DNA from: Paracoccaceae bacterium
GTDB lineage: Bacteria; Pseudomonadota; Alphaproteobacteria; Rhodobacterales; Rhodobacteraceae
Assembly: GCA_009920225.1 (NCBI GenBank)
Contig: RGAJ01000150.1
Span: 1 to 5,370 of the forward strand
Length of the DNA stretch: 5,370 nt
Direction: 5' to 3'
Below the pieces are notes generated by a model. That model saw only the letters and a list, made by a program, of their open reading frames with translations. It did no database searches and was not told the DNA's origin. A program made the position numbers and the translations under genes. This document shows positions 1 to 5,370 of the stretch, piece after piece. Positions within the stretch are counted from its first letter, which is position 1. Each line of letters begins with the position of its first letter.

Positions 1-3
1 CAT
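1..3 (-). CDS. Start codon of a downstream gene cut by the window edge, possibly lptB
   Basis: The complement of the first three bases reads ATG, five bases past the lptA stop codon. In Rhodobacterales and many other proteobacteria, lptA is followed directly by lptB, the ATPase of the LPS export transporter, so this may be its first codon. Only the start codon lies in the window, so no protein feature supports the call. The region just upstream on this strand is purine-rich (AAAAAGAT) but has no strong ribosome binding site. This is inference from gene order. Confidence 0.35.
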
Positions 4-8
4 CGGGC

Positions 9-491
9 TTAATCTTTTTTCGGGGTCAAAACGGTTGTAACGCGCCCCGTCATCACCGATGAACCTGTCAGCGTGTTCAATACAGCACGTTCAGAATTCA
101 TAGTATCCTTACCTTGCTTGACATAGGCGTTCCCGATGAGGGTGATTGTGTTCTTATCGATTTCATAAACAGCCTCGTCACCCTTTGCGATATCGCCACC
201 GCTGAGCAAAACAACATCACCAGTTGCAATAATCGTCTGGATTTCGCTGCGATCTTCTGTGTATTCCGCCCGAACCTTTTTCGCGGTCAACTTTGACCCC
301 CCTTGGATCACGACCACGTTGCCCTCAAGGATGGCATAACCCAACTCTTCTTGTACTTCCATCGTGTCAGAGGTGGCGTGAATTTCTTTGTCAGAGTCTT
401 CTTCCAATGTGCCAAATTTCGCACCTTCGTCTTGTGCAAATGCAGGCAAGGATAGGGTCGCGATGACGAGTGCATAGAATAGTTTGGTCAC
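9..491 (-). CDS. lptA: LptA, periplasmic lipopolysaccharide transport protein
   Basis: This 160-residue protein is probably the periplasmic bridge component that passes LPS from LptC at the inner membrane to LptD at the outer membrane. Residues 1-19 form a signal peptide: a short basic start (MTK), a hydrophobic core and an AFA cleavage site before Gln20. The mature part fits the OstA-like N domain (about residues 35-140). It has recurring beta-strand motifs of the family: LEGNVVVIQG (55-64), ATGDVVLLSG (89-98) and LIGNAYVKQG (118-127). The length is a little shorter than E. coli LptA (185). The start is GTG at 491-489, supported by an AGAGGA site about 8 bases upstream, inside the end of lptC. 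It lies four bases after lptC and probably shares its transcript. The family assignment is strong; function is inferred from the family and neighbours. Confidence 0.92.
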   Translation of the reverse strand: MTKLFYALVIATLSLPAFAQDEGAKFGTLEEDSDKEIHATSDTMEVQEELGYAILEGNVVVIQGGSKLTAKKVRAEYTEDRSEIQTIIATGDVVLLSGGDIAKGDEAVYEIDKNTITLIGNAYVKQGKDTMNSERAVLNTLTGSSVMTGRVTTVLTPKKD

Positions 492-495
492 AAAA

Positions 496-1107
496 TTATT
501 CCTCTTTTTTAGGATCGTATACTATGTCCACACCTTGTGTGAAGTAAATTTGCATTGGCCCGCCCTTGTCTTGGCGCTTGATTTCCATATGGCCCGCTTT
601 CAAAATCGTGGCAGGCCCTGTGCCGTGGATTGGCCCTGTTGCAACAATGTGGACCCCGCGATCATAGACCCAAGCAGTGGTGGCTTTCATCGTGTAACCA
701 TCAGAGGTTTCCACAAAAACATCACCCTCAAGATATAGCTTTTGCTCATTTCGGAAAAAACTACCCGCTTTGGATGACAGATAGATTTTGGTGTCGTTCG
801 GCGTCGTCAACTTCACGTTCACGACGTCCAAATGCGCAATATCATCTAGGGCTGGATCGCGCGTCATCACTTCTGCTGCCACACGAACGTCGTCGCCTGC
901 TTCGTTCTTGCCTGTATAGAACGGATTTGAAACTTGTTGATCGCGGATCCGCTCTTCCAATTCTTTTTCGGCAAATGGAATGGCAGTGTTCGTCGAAACG
1001 CCACGCGACAAAATAAAAATGGACGACAACATCAAAATCGCAATGACGGGCAGTAAGATCTTGAGGATCCAAACCACGCGTGAATATGTGTTGCCGGGAC
1101 GTGCCAT
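496..1107 (-). CDS. lptC: LptC, inner-membrane LPS export protein
   Basis: This 203-residue protein is a bitopic inner-membrane protein. A short basic N-terminus is followed by one hydrophobic segment at about residues 11-34, with the rest periplasmic. The periplasmic part carries the LptC/YrbK-type pattern LYLEGDVFVETSDGYTM (124-140) followed by TTAWVYDRG, with the beta-rich fold expected of a partner of LptA. In the family, LptC joins the LptBFG transporter and receives extracted LPS before passing it to LptA. Length is close to E. coli LptC (191). The ATG start at 1107-1105 lies 10 bases after the rnd stop. No clear Shine-Dalgarno sequence is visible there, so translation may depend on coupling with rnd. 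The adjacent lptA strongly supports the call. Confidence 0.9.
   Translation of the reverse strand: MARPGNTYSRVVWILKILLPVIAILMLSSIFILSRGVSTNTAIPFAEKELEERIRDQQVSNPFYTGKNEAGDDVRVAAEVMTRDPALDDIAHLDVVNVKLTTPNDTKIYLSSKAGSFFRNEQKLYLEGDVFVETSDGYTMKATTAWVYDRGVHIVATGPIHGTGPATILKAGHMEIKRQDKGGPMQIYFTQGVDIVYDPKKEE
500..505 (-). promoter_or_regulatory. Ribosome binding site of lptA, embedded in the 3' end of lptC
   Basis: On the minus strand AGAGGA lies 8 bases before the GTG start of lptA and overlaps the last two sense codons of lptC. It supports the GTG start and suggests that translation of the two genes is coupled. Confidence 0.75.
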
Positions 1108-1117
1108 AGATCAGCGA

Positions 1118-1729
1118 TTAATGGGCAAAGATGTCTTCTTCTGGCCAGCCTGCCAAATCCAATTTGGCACGTGTGGGCAGAAAATCAAAACAAGACTGCG
1201 CCAAGTCCATTCGATCTTCGCGGATCAAACGTTCATTCAGCGCATCGCGTAATTTATGCAGATACAGCACGTCGGACGCGGCGTATTCCTGTTGCGCAGA
1301 GGTCAACGTTTCCGACCCCCAATCGCTGGATTGCTGCTGTTTCGAAATGTCGACGTTTAAAAGTTCTTGCAGCAGGTTTTTCAAACCGTGGCGATCCGTA
1401 AAGGTGCGCACCATCTTTGATGCGATTTTGGTGCAATAGACGGGCTCGGCCAATGCGCCAAACGCGTGATACATCGCCGCAATGTCAAAGCGCCCAAAAT
1501 GGAAAAGTTTCAGGACATCTTTGTTTTCAAGCAACCGCTCCAAATTAGGGGCAGAGGATTGACCTTTGGCAATTTGAACCAAATGGGCATTGCCGTCGCC
1601 GCCAGACAGCTGAACAACGCACAAACGATCCCGAAATGGGCGTAGGCCCATCGTTTCACAATCAATCGCCACAACTGGCCCCAAATCCAAATCGTCGGGT
1701 AAGTCGCCTTGGTACAAAAAATTTGCCAC
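1118..1729 (-). CDS. rnd: Ribonuclease D, short single-domain form
   Basis: This 203-residue 3'-5' exoribonuclease belongs to the DEDDy superfamily. The acidic metal-binding residues are visible: D23 and E25 in DCETMGL (motif I), D82 in HFGRFD (motif II), and Y149 with D153 in YAASDVLYL (motif III). The stretch VDISKQQQSSDWG (126-138) is typical of RNase D. The protein ends soon after the exonuclease domain and lacks the HRDC domains of E. coli RNase D (375 residues); this short form is usual in alphaproteobacteria. The GTG start at 1729-1727 is chosen because homology begins there and AAAAGG lies 9 bases upstream. An open frame continues to 1909, but the extra residues look like non-coding sequence. 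It appears to be the first gene of the rnd-lptC-lptA run. Its cellular RNA targets cannot be read from the sequence. Confidence 0.9.
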   Translation of the reverse strand: MANFLYQGDLPDDLDLGPVVAIDCETMGLRPFRDRLCVVQLSGGDGNAHLVQIAKGQSSAPNLERLLENKDVLKLFHFGRFDIAAMYHAFGALAEPVYCTKIASKMVRTFTDRHGLKNLLQELLNVDISKQQQSSDWGSETLTSAQQEYAASDVLYLHKLRDALNERLIREDRMDLAQSCFDFLPTRAKLDLAGWPEEDIFAH

Positions 1730-1738
1730 GGATAAGCA

Positions 1739-1744
1739 CCTTTT
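1739..1744 (-). promoter_or_regulatory. Ribosome binding site of rnd
   Basis: AAAAGG on the minus strand lies 9 bases before the GTG start of rnd. It supports the 203-residue form over the longer frame that begins at 1909. Confidence 0.6.
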
Positions 1745-1774
1745 CAAGTTTTGCCTGTCGCATCCAATAAGACG

Positions 1775-1783
1775 CTTATACCA
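1775..1783 (-). promoter_or_regulatory. Candidate extended -10 promoter element for rnd-lptC-lptA
   Basis: On the minus strand TGGTATAAG matches an extended -10 element (TGn followed by TATAAT-like, 5 of 6). Transcription would start near 1768, leaving a leader of about 40 bases before rnd. No good -35 hexamer is found at 16-18 bases, which is tolerable for an extended -10 promoter but keeps confidence low. Confidence 0.35.
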
Positions 1784-1788
1784 TATAC

Positions 1789-1799
1789 GCAACTGTTGC
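1789..1799. promoter_or_regulatory. Short inverted repeat upstream of the rnd -10 element
   Basis: GCAAC T GTTGC is a perfect 5-bp inverted repeat with a single-base centre. It starts six bases upstream of the extended -10 element of rnd, where an operator or activator site could lie. It is short enough to occur by chance. Confidence 0.25.
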
Positions 1800-1864
1800 A
1801 GGGTTTTTTGCATCCATAAGCAAGGCTTTGCGCAGAAATGACGCAGCGAAAGCATCGCAACCAC

Positions 1865-1893
1865 TGGACCAATTCGATTGTCGCTTTCATAGT
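1865..1893 (+). promoter_or_regulatory. Candidate sigma-70-type promoter for the SDR operon
   Basis: TGGACC (1865-1870) and CATAGT (1888-1893) are separated by 17 bases, and each matches the housekeeping consensus at 4 of 6 positions. Transcription would begin near 1900, about 20 bases before the SDR start. This is the best-spaced pair seen in the intergenic region, but both hexamers are weak. Confidence 0.3.
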
Positions 1894-1909
1894 TGTTCCA
1901 AAACGACAC

Positions 1910-1916
1910 GAGGAAA
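1910..1916 (+). promoter_or_regulatory. Ribosome binding site of the SDR gene
   Basis: GAGGAAA ends 4 bases before the ATG at 1921, with its AGGA core 6 bases away. It fixes the start there rather than at the in-frame ATG at 1828. Confidence 0.7.
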
Positions 1917-1920
1917 GATC

Positions 1921-2736
1921 ATGACGCCTGATTATTTATTTGGACTTTCTGGGAAAACCGTTTTGGTCACAGGCGGCGCAACAGGCATTGGTCGCATGGC
2001 CGCCACGGGGTTGGTCGCGGCGGGCGCAACCGTTTTCATCGCATCGCGCAAATTGGAAAACTGCCAAGCTGCGGCGGATGACATCAACGCAATGGGGTTG
2101 TCGGGTCGGGCCCACGCCTTTTCTGGTGATGTCGCAACACAAGAAGGGATTGAAAGATTGGTCGACGATCTAAAGGCGCGGACCAATCAATTGCATATTC
2201 TGATGAACAACGCCGGTCGCACTTGGGGTGCACCGTTGGGACAGTTTCCATATGATGCGTGGGAAAAAGTTATGTCTTTGAATGTCACAGGTATGTTCCA
2301 ACTTACCCAATCCCTATTGGGATTATTGGAAAACTCTTCTACCCTTGATGACCCTGCCCGCGTGGTGAATGTGGGATCGGTGATGGGTGAAATACCCATG
2401 GGCGATGGGGCGTATTCCTATGCCATGTCCAAATCCGCCGTTCATCAGATGACCCGCATTTTGGCAAAAGAACTGGCAGATCGGCATATTACGGTGAATG
2501 CGCTTGCCCCTGGGCCGTTTCAATCCGGCATGACCGCATTCGCCATCGGCCAAGATACAGGCGCAGATCGCGTCGGCAAACGGGTTCCTGCAGGTCGTGT
2601 TGGGCGGCCAGAGGATATCGCGGCGTGCTTGCAATTCTTATGTGGGCGTGGAGGGTCCTATATCACCGGTGCGGTTATTCCTGTCTCTGGTGGTATCAAC
2701 GTCGCCACAGGCCCCAGCATTTTCGGAGAGGATTGA
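1921..2736 (+). CDS. Short-chain dehydrogenase/reductase, RhlG/FabG-like
   Basis: This 271-residue protein is a classical NAD(P)(H)-dependent SDR with a single Rossmann domain. The cofactor motif TGGATGIG is at 17-24 and NNAG at 96-99. The catalytic tetrad is complete: N121, S153 (VGSVMG) and Y167-x3-K171. Arg43 after the second strand (IASRK) favours NADP(H), by analogy with the family. Stretches such as WGAPLGQFPYDAWEKVM and the C-terminal YITGAVIPVSGG resemble the RhlG branch of 3-oxoacyl reductases. Family and context suggest interconversion of 3-hydroxyacyl and 3-oxoacyl thioesters, but the substrate is not proven. The start at 1921 follows a good GAGGAAA site; the frame is open back to 1828, but that part does not look like SDR sequence. 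The stop codon overlaps the start of the MaoC gene by one base, so this is the first gene of a coupled operon. Confidence 0.9.
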   Translation: MTPDYLFGLSGKTVLVTGGATGIGRMAATGLVAAGATVFIASRKLENCQAAADDINAMGLSGRAHAFSGDVATQEGIERLVDDLKARTNQLHILMNNAGRTWGAPLGQFPYDAWEKVMSLNVTGMFQLTQSLLGLLENSSTLDDPARVVNVGSVMGEIPMGDGAYSYAMSKSAVHQMTRILAKELADRHITVNALAPGPFQSGMTAFAIGQDTGADRVGKRVPAGRVGRPEDIAACLQFLCGRGGSYITGAVIPVSGGINVATGPSIFGED

Positions 2737-3200
2737 TGCAAGACATTTCACTGGCCGAGCTGACGGAACACATCGGTACCCGTGTGGGATCATCGCGTTG
2801 GTATGAACTGACCCAAGATAAAATAGATGTCTTTGCCGATATCACCGAAGACTGGCAATACATCCACCTTGACGCAGAAAAAGCCGCACAAACCCCATTC
2901 GGGGGCACGATTGCGCATGGGTTTTTATCATTATCGATGCTGTCCGCGATGTACTATGACGCAGTACCCGATATCCAAGGCACGACTTTGGGCGTGAACT
3001 ATGGCTTTGATAAAATCCGTTTTATTTCACCCGTTCGATCAGGGTCCAAGGTGCGTGCACATTTTGACCTTACCGAAATGTTCGAAGGCCGCCCCAATCA
3101 AATCACAACAAAATGGCACGTCACCGTCGAAATCGAAGGCCAAGACAAACCGGCACTAAGCGCGGTGTGGATTTGTCTAACCTATCTCGCAGGGGCATGA
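2736..3200 (+). CDS. MaoC-family (R)-specific enoyl-CoA hydratase, NodN/HtdZ-like
   Basis: This 154-residue protein has a single hot-dog domain. The hydratase-2 motif is clear: D39 and H44 (in EDWQYIHLD) are spaced as the catalytic Asp and His of PhaJ-type hydratases, followed by PFGGTIAHGFLSLS (54-67). VNYGFDKIRFISPV (87-100) is typical of the NodN/Rv0130 (HtdZ) branch. The family adds water to trans-2-enoyl-CoA to give (R)-3-hydroxyacyl-CoA, or the reverse. With the SDR just upstream, it could make or use a 3-hydroxyacyl-CoA. The ATG at 2736 shares its A with the SDR stop codon (TGATG), and GGAG lies 7 bases upstream; an in-frame start at 2625 inside the SDR gene is rejected. The true acyl chain is unknown. 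Confidence 0.9.
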   Translation: MQDISLAELTEHIGTRVGSSRWYELTQDKIDVFADITEDWQYIHLDAEKAAQTPFGGTIAHGFLSLSMLSAMYYDAVPDIQGTTLGVNYGFDKIRFISPVRSGSKVRAHFDLTEMFEGRPNQITTKWHVTVEIEGQDKPALSAVWICLTYLAGA

Positions 3201-3201
3201 T

Positions 3202-3879
3202 ATGCCGATTTTGATTTTGGTTCGGCACGGACAGGCAAGCTTTGGTCAGACCAACTATGACAAACTGTCCGACTTGGGACACGAGCAAGCCGTTGCATTG
3301 GGTGCGTCTTTGGCTGCGCGCGGGATCCTGCCTGATGCGTGGGCGTGTGGGACCATGGTCCGGCAGGCCGAAACATTGGCCGGTATTCAGCGCGGATTGG
3401 GTGTGCCACCGACCAAGGACCACACCGTTCACAGCGGATTGAACGAATATGATTTCACCGGTTTGCTGAATGCCCGCTTTGCCGACAAAGACGCACCCGA
3501 AGGGATCCATACCGACCGCAAAGTGCATTTCAGAAATCTGCGCGAAACAGTGTCGGACTGGCAGCGTGATCAAATTACTGCACCCCCAGAAATGTGGGCA
3601 GAGTTTTGTGATCGGACTTCGGCGGCACTGACCGATGTAATGGCACACAAAAATGCCAAAATCACCCTTGCGGTCAGTTCCGGCGGCGCTATTGCGCAAA
3701 TGGTGGCGCGCGTATTGGGCGCGCCGAATACAACGCAAATAGAATTGCAGCTTCAAATCAAAAACGCATCCATGACCACAATCGTCTATTCGGCATCGAA
3801 AGGGGTCGCCTATTTAAACGCATTCAATGAAACGCCTTTTGTAACCGCCGACACCCAACATTTGCTGAGCTATAGTTAG
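3202..3879 (+). CDS. Histidine phosphatase superfamily protein with an altered second catalytic position
   Basis: This 225-residue protein belongs to the phosphoglycerate-mutase-like (branch 1) histidine phosphatases. The phosphate-accepting RHG motif is at R8-H9-G10 (LVRHGQASFG). R54 (MVRQAETL) and the acidic residue E82 (GLNEYDFTGL) occupy the expected places. The C-terminal motif that normally reads xHGG is VSSGGAIAQ (158-166), so Ser160 replaces the second catalytic His. Similar SSGG or TSGG variants occur in relatives of this family as far as I recall, so the change may mark a subfamily rather than a defect. Such proteins remove phosphate from small metabolites or act on phosphoesters; no substrate can be named. 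The gene starts one base after the MaoC stop, with AGGGG six bases upstream, and is followed after 8 bases by a kinase-fold gene. The protein looks cytoplasmic. Confidence 0.87.
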   Translation: MPILILVRHGQASFGQTNYDKLSDLGHEQAVALGASLAARGILPDAWACGTMVRQAETLAGIQRGLGVPPTKDHTVHSGLNEYDFTGLLNARFADKDAPEGIHTDRKVHFRNLRETVSDWQRDQITAPPEMWAEFCDRTSAALTDVMAHKNAKITLAVSSGGAIAQMVARVLGAPNTTQIELQLQIKNASMTTIVYSASKGVAYLNAFNETPFVTADTQHLLSYS

Positions 3880-3887
3880 GATAAACA

Positions 3888-4910
3888 ATGGACAGCCTCA
3901 TCGATACAGACCGTTTGACCCCATGGCTGGCGCAGCACGTGCCCGATATGCAGCCCCCCTATGACCTGGCCAAGATTTCGGGCGGGCAATCAAACCCAAC
4001 CTTTGCATTACATGCCGCAAATGGATCCTTTGTGTTGCGCCGCAAACCTGCGGGGGTTTTGTTGAAATCGGCCCATGCCGTCGACCGCGAATTTCGCGTT
4101 CAATCCGCGCTAAGCGGATCGGATATCCCCGTGCCCAAAATGTTCGCCCTCTGTCAGGACCCAGATGTTTTGGGCGCAGATTTTTATGTGATGGAGATGT
4201 TGGATGGTCGGGTTTTTGATGATCCAACCTTGCCCTCAATCGCACGCGTAGACCGTTTGCCGATCCTGCGCGAAATGAACCGGGTTTTGGCCGCGATCCA
4301 TAGCGTAGATATCCATGCCGTAGGCCTCGGCGATTATGGACCCGATGGGAATTATTATCGCCGTCAGATTGATCGCTGGACCAAACAATATCGCGCCACA
4401 CAAACCGAAGACATCCCCGAAATGAACGCGCTAATGGCGTGGCTTGACGAAAATCTACCCGATGACGATGGGCAGCGCAGTTTGGTTCATGGAGATTTTC
4501 GGCTCGATAATCTGATGTTTGATAAACACTCCGCGGAATGTATTGCTGTGTTAGATTGGGAACTCTCGACGCTGGGGCATCCCTATGCCGATCTTGCCGC
4601 GGTGATCATGCAATGGGCGATGCCTGCAACTGCGGATGGGCGCGGGTTACGGGGCATTGATCGCGCAGACCAAGGATTGATGGAAGATCAAGAGTTCATC
4701 GACCTTTATTGTGCCCGCCGCGGTTTGGCCGGAATAGATCGGTTTGGTTTCTATCTCGCTTTTTGTTATTTTCGCATGGCGGGCATTTTGCAAGGCGTGA
4801 AAAAACGCGCCCTTGATGGCAATGCGTCAGATCCCACGCGTGGCATTCGTCTGGGTGCCTTTGTCCCCGAATTCGCCCGATTGGGATTAGATGCAGCAAA
4901 GACGGTTTAA
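3888..4910 (+). CDS. ACAD10/11-type phosphotransferase (APH-fold kinase)
   Basis: This 340-residue protein belongs to the aminoglycoside phosphotransferase/choline kinase-like family, in the branch related to the N-terminal domain of ACAD10/ACAD11. A glycine-rich SGGQSN loop is at 31-36, and FVLRRKPAG (48-56) contains the likely ATP-binding Lys53. The catalytic loop is HGDFRLDN (201-208) with D203 and N208, and the metal-binding Asp is D223 in VLDWE. All key kinase residues are present, so it is probably active. In mammalian ACAD11 and the bacterial levulinate enzyme LvaA, related domains phosphorylate the 4-hydroxyl of 4-hydroxyacyl-CoA; that substrate is a hypothesis here. No acyl-CoA dehydrogenase domain is fused. 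The ATG at 3888 lies 8 bases after the previous stop, and its AGGA site (3878-3881) overlaps that stop codon. Antibiotic resistance is unlikely given the context and motifs. Confidence 0.9.
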   Translation: MDSLIDTDRLTPWLAQHVPDMQPPYDLAKISGGQSNPTFALHAANGSFVLRRKPAGVLLKSAHAVDREFRVQSALSGSDIPVPKMFALCQDPDVLGADFYVMEMLDGRVFDDPTLPSIARVDRLPILREMNRVLAAIHSVDIHAVGLGDYGPDGNYYRRQIDRWTKQYRATQTEDIPEMNALMAWLDENLPDDDGQRSLVHGDFRLDNLMFDKHSAECIAVLDWELSTLGHPYADLAAVIMQWAMPATADGRGLRGIDRADQGLMEDQEFIDLYCARRGLAGIDRFGFYLAFCYFRMAGILQGVKKRALDGNASDPTRGIRLGAFVPEFARLGLDAAKTV

Positions 4911-4913
4911 AAC

Positions 4914-5303
4914 ATGAACCTTAACGAAGATCCAAGCGCATTTCAAAAACATCTCGGGTATCGCGTTGTGCGGTTTGAACGGGGCCTGTGCGAAATGGAA
5001 ATGCCGATTGCACCGTTTTTGATGAACCGAAATAACATCCCGCACGGGGGATCCTATTCCGCACTGTTGGATACGGCGATGGGGTTTGTCGGGCTTGGCG
5101 ATGGCATCACACCCTGACGGTCATTGACGTTGAACCTATCGGTCAACTTTATGGGTCAAGCCAAAGGAACGACATTGATCGCAGTCGGAAAATATACAGG
5201 GGGCGGGCACAAAACCTATTTCGCAGACGCCACATTGCACGATGATACGGGCCTGCTCTTGGCCACCGCAACCGGTGTTTTCAAATATACCTCGTCCCAA
5301 TAG
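4914..5303 (+). pseudogene. PaaI-type hot-dog thioesterase interrupted by one in-frame TGA
   Basis: The frame runs from ATG at 4914 to TAG at 5301-5303 and would encode 129 residues, but codon 68 (5115-5117) is TGA. The first 67 residues carry the active-site signature NRNNIPHGGSYSALLDTAMG (38-57), with H44-G45-G46 and D53. The sequence after the TGA continues in the same frame with the rest of the hot-dog fold (LTLNLSVNFMGQAKG, then YTGGGHKTYFADATL and ATATGVFKY). A 67-residue product would lack most of the central sheet and is unlikely to fold. The family hydrolyses acyl-CoA thioesters. The gap to the upstream kinase gene is three bases, with no strong ribosome binding site, so it depends on the same transcript. 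The lack of any other damage suggests a recent nonsense change (for example CGA to TGA), a sequencing error, or stop readthrough. TGA is a true stop in the SDR and MaoC genes, so a genome-wide code change is excluded. Confidence 0.85.
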
Positions 5304-5370
5304 GCCCTTTGCACAAGCGCTGCCTAAAATATCAATTTGAGCGGATGCGCAACATTCATTCGTCGGAATG
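5304..5370. other. Unassigned tail after the thioesterase
   Basis: These 67 bases contain no recognisable gene and no GC-rich hairpin followed by T residues. An ATG at 5345 opens a short plus-strand frame to the window edge, but it has no good ribosome binding site. On the minus strand, a frame entering from the edge ends at a TAG at 5326-5324. Neither can be judged without more sequence. CATTC at 5353-5357 and GAATG at 5366-5370 form a weak inverted repeat. Confidence 0.4.

Larger units (their letters stand above)
1760..1820. repeat. Imperfect direct repeat in the divergent intergenic region
   Basis: GCATCCAATAAG at 1760-1771 recurs as GCATCCATAAG at 1810-1820, exactly 50 bp apart and differing by one A. 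Both copies lie between the divergent genes and flank the proposed rnd promoter. The repeat may be a protein-binding site or chance; nothing else identifies it. Confidence 0.35.

Noticed and set aside
630..1016. 128-codon open frame on the plus strand
   Set aside because: It is antisense to lptC, with Arg/Ser/His-rich composition and no recognisable motif.
1730..1909. N-terminal extension of RNase D by 60 residues
   Set aside because: RNase D homology begins at the GTG at 1729, which has its own ribosome binding site; the extension covers the intergenic region and overlaps the proposed promoters.
1828..1920. N-terminal extension of the SDR protein by 31 residues
   Set aside because: The extra residues do not resemble SDR sequence, and the start at 1921 has a strong GAGGAAA site.
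3121..3756. 211-codon open frame on the minus strand
   Set aside because: It lies opposite the histidine phosphatase gene, whose motifs are clear; the antisense translation is rich in Cys, Arg and His and resembles no known family.
3898..4401. 167-codon open frame on the minus strand
   Set aside because: It is antisense to the kinase gene and has the Arg/Pro-rich composition of a shadow frame.
3888..4910. Aminoglycoside resistance gene
   Set aside because: The fold is shared, but the SGGQSN and FVLRRKPAG motifs and the acyl-CoA-type neighbours fit the ACAD10/11 branch rather than resistance enzymes.
5115..5146. Possible selenocysteine codon: TGA with a small hairpin downstream (TTGAaCC / GGTCAA, loop TATC, 5130-5146)
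   Set aside because: The stem is short and has a bulge, the loop lacks the GU typical of bacterial SECIS elements, and the position is not a catalytic residue in hot-dog thioesterases. A nonsense change is simpler.
5151..5303. Internal restart of the thioesterase at the in-frame ATG 5151
   Set aside because: There is no ribosome binding site upstream, and the fragment would lack the catalytic HGG/D region.
5353..5370. Terminator hairpin at the right edge (CATTC / GAATG)
   Set aside because: The stem is only 5 bp, low in GC and cut by the window edge, so no T-tract can be assessed.

Overview
The window looks like a chromosomal segment of an alphaproteobacterium, most likely Rhodobacterales (Roseobacter-type). 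This rests on the gene order rnd-lptC-lptA, a short RNase D that is only an exonuclease domain, and the style of the acyl-CoA-type genes. Base composition is moderate rather than strongly GC-rich. No species can be named from the sequence alone.

The window holds two divergent gene sets separated by about 190 bp (1730-1920). Leftward, on the minus strand, are rnd (1729-1118), lptC (1107-496) and lptA (491-9). They are tightly packed, and a start codon at the extreme edge (3-1) probably opens the next gene, expected to be lptB. LptC and LptA form part of the bridge that carries lipopolysaccharide from the inner membrane through the periplasm. RNase D is a 3'-5' exoribonuclease that acts on structured RNAs.

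Rightward, on the plus strand, is a compact five-gene run with gaps from -1 to 8 bp, very probably one operon. The genes are an RhlG-like short-chain dehydrogenase/reductase (1921-2736), a MaoC/NodN-type hot-dog hydratase (2736-3200), a histidine-phosphatase-family protein (3202-3879), an ACAD10/11-type aminoglycoside-phosphotransferase-fold kinase (3888-4910) and a PaaI-type hot-dog thioesterase (4914-5303). The set suggests processing of hydroxyacyl- or enoyl-CoA intermediates. The kinase resembles those that phosphorylate 4-hydroxyacyl-CoA in other systems, but the substrate here is unknown.

Three points deserve attention. The thioesterase frame is interrupted by one in-frame TGA at codon 68 and is otherwise intact to a TAG at 5301-5303. 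The histidine phosphatase has Ser where the family's second catalytic His normally sits. A kinase and a phosphatase-family protein sit side by side inside an acyl-CoA-type operon. No RNA genes, CRISPR arrays, insertion sequences or convincing terminators were seen.
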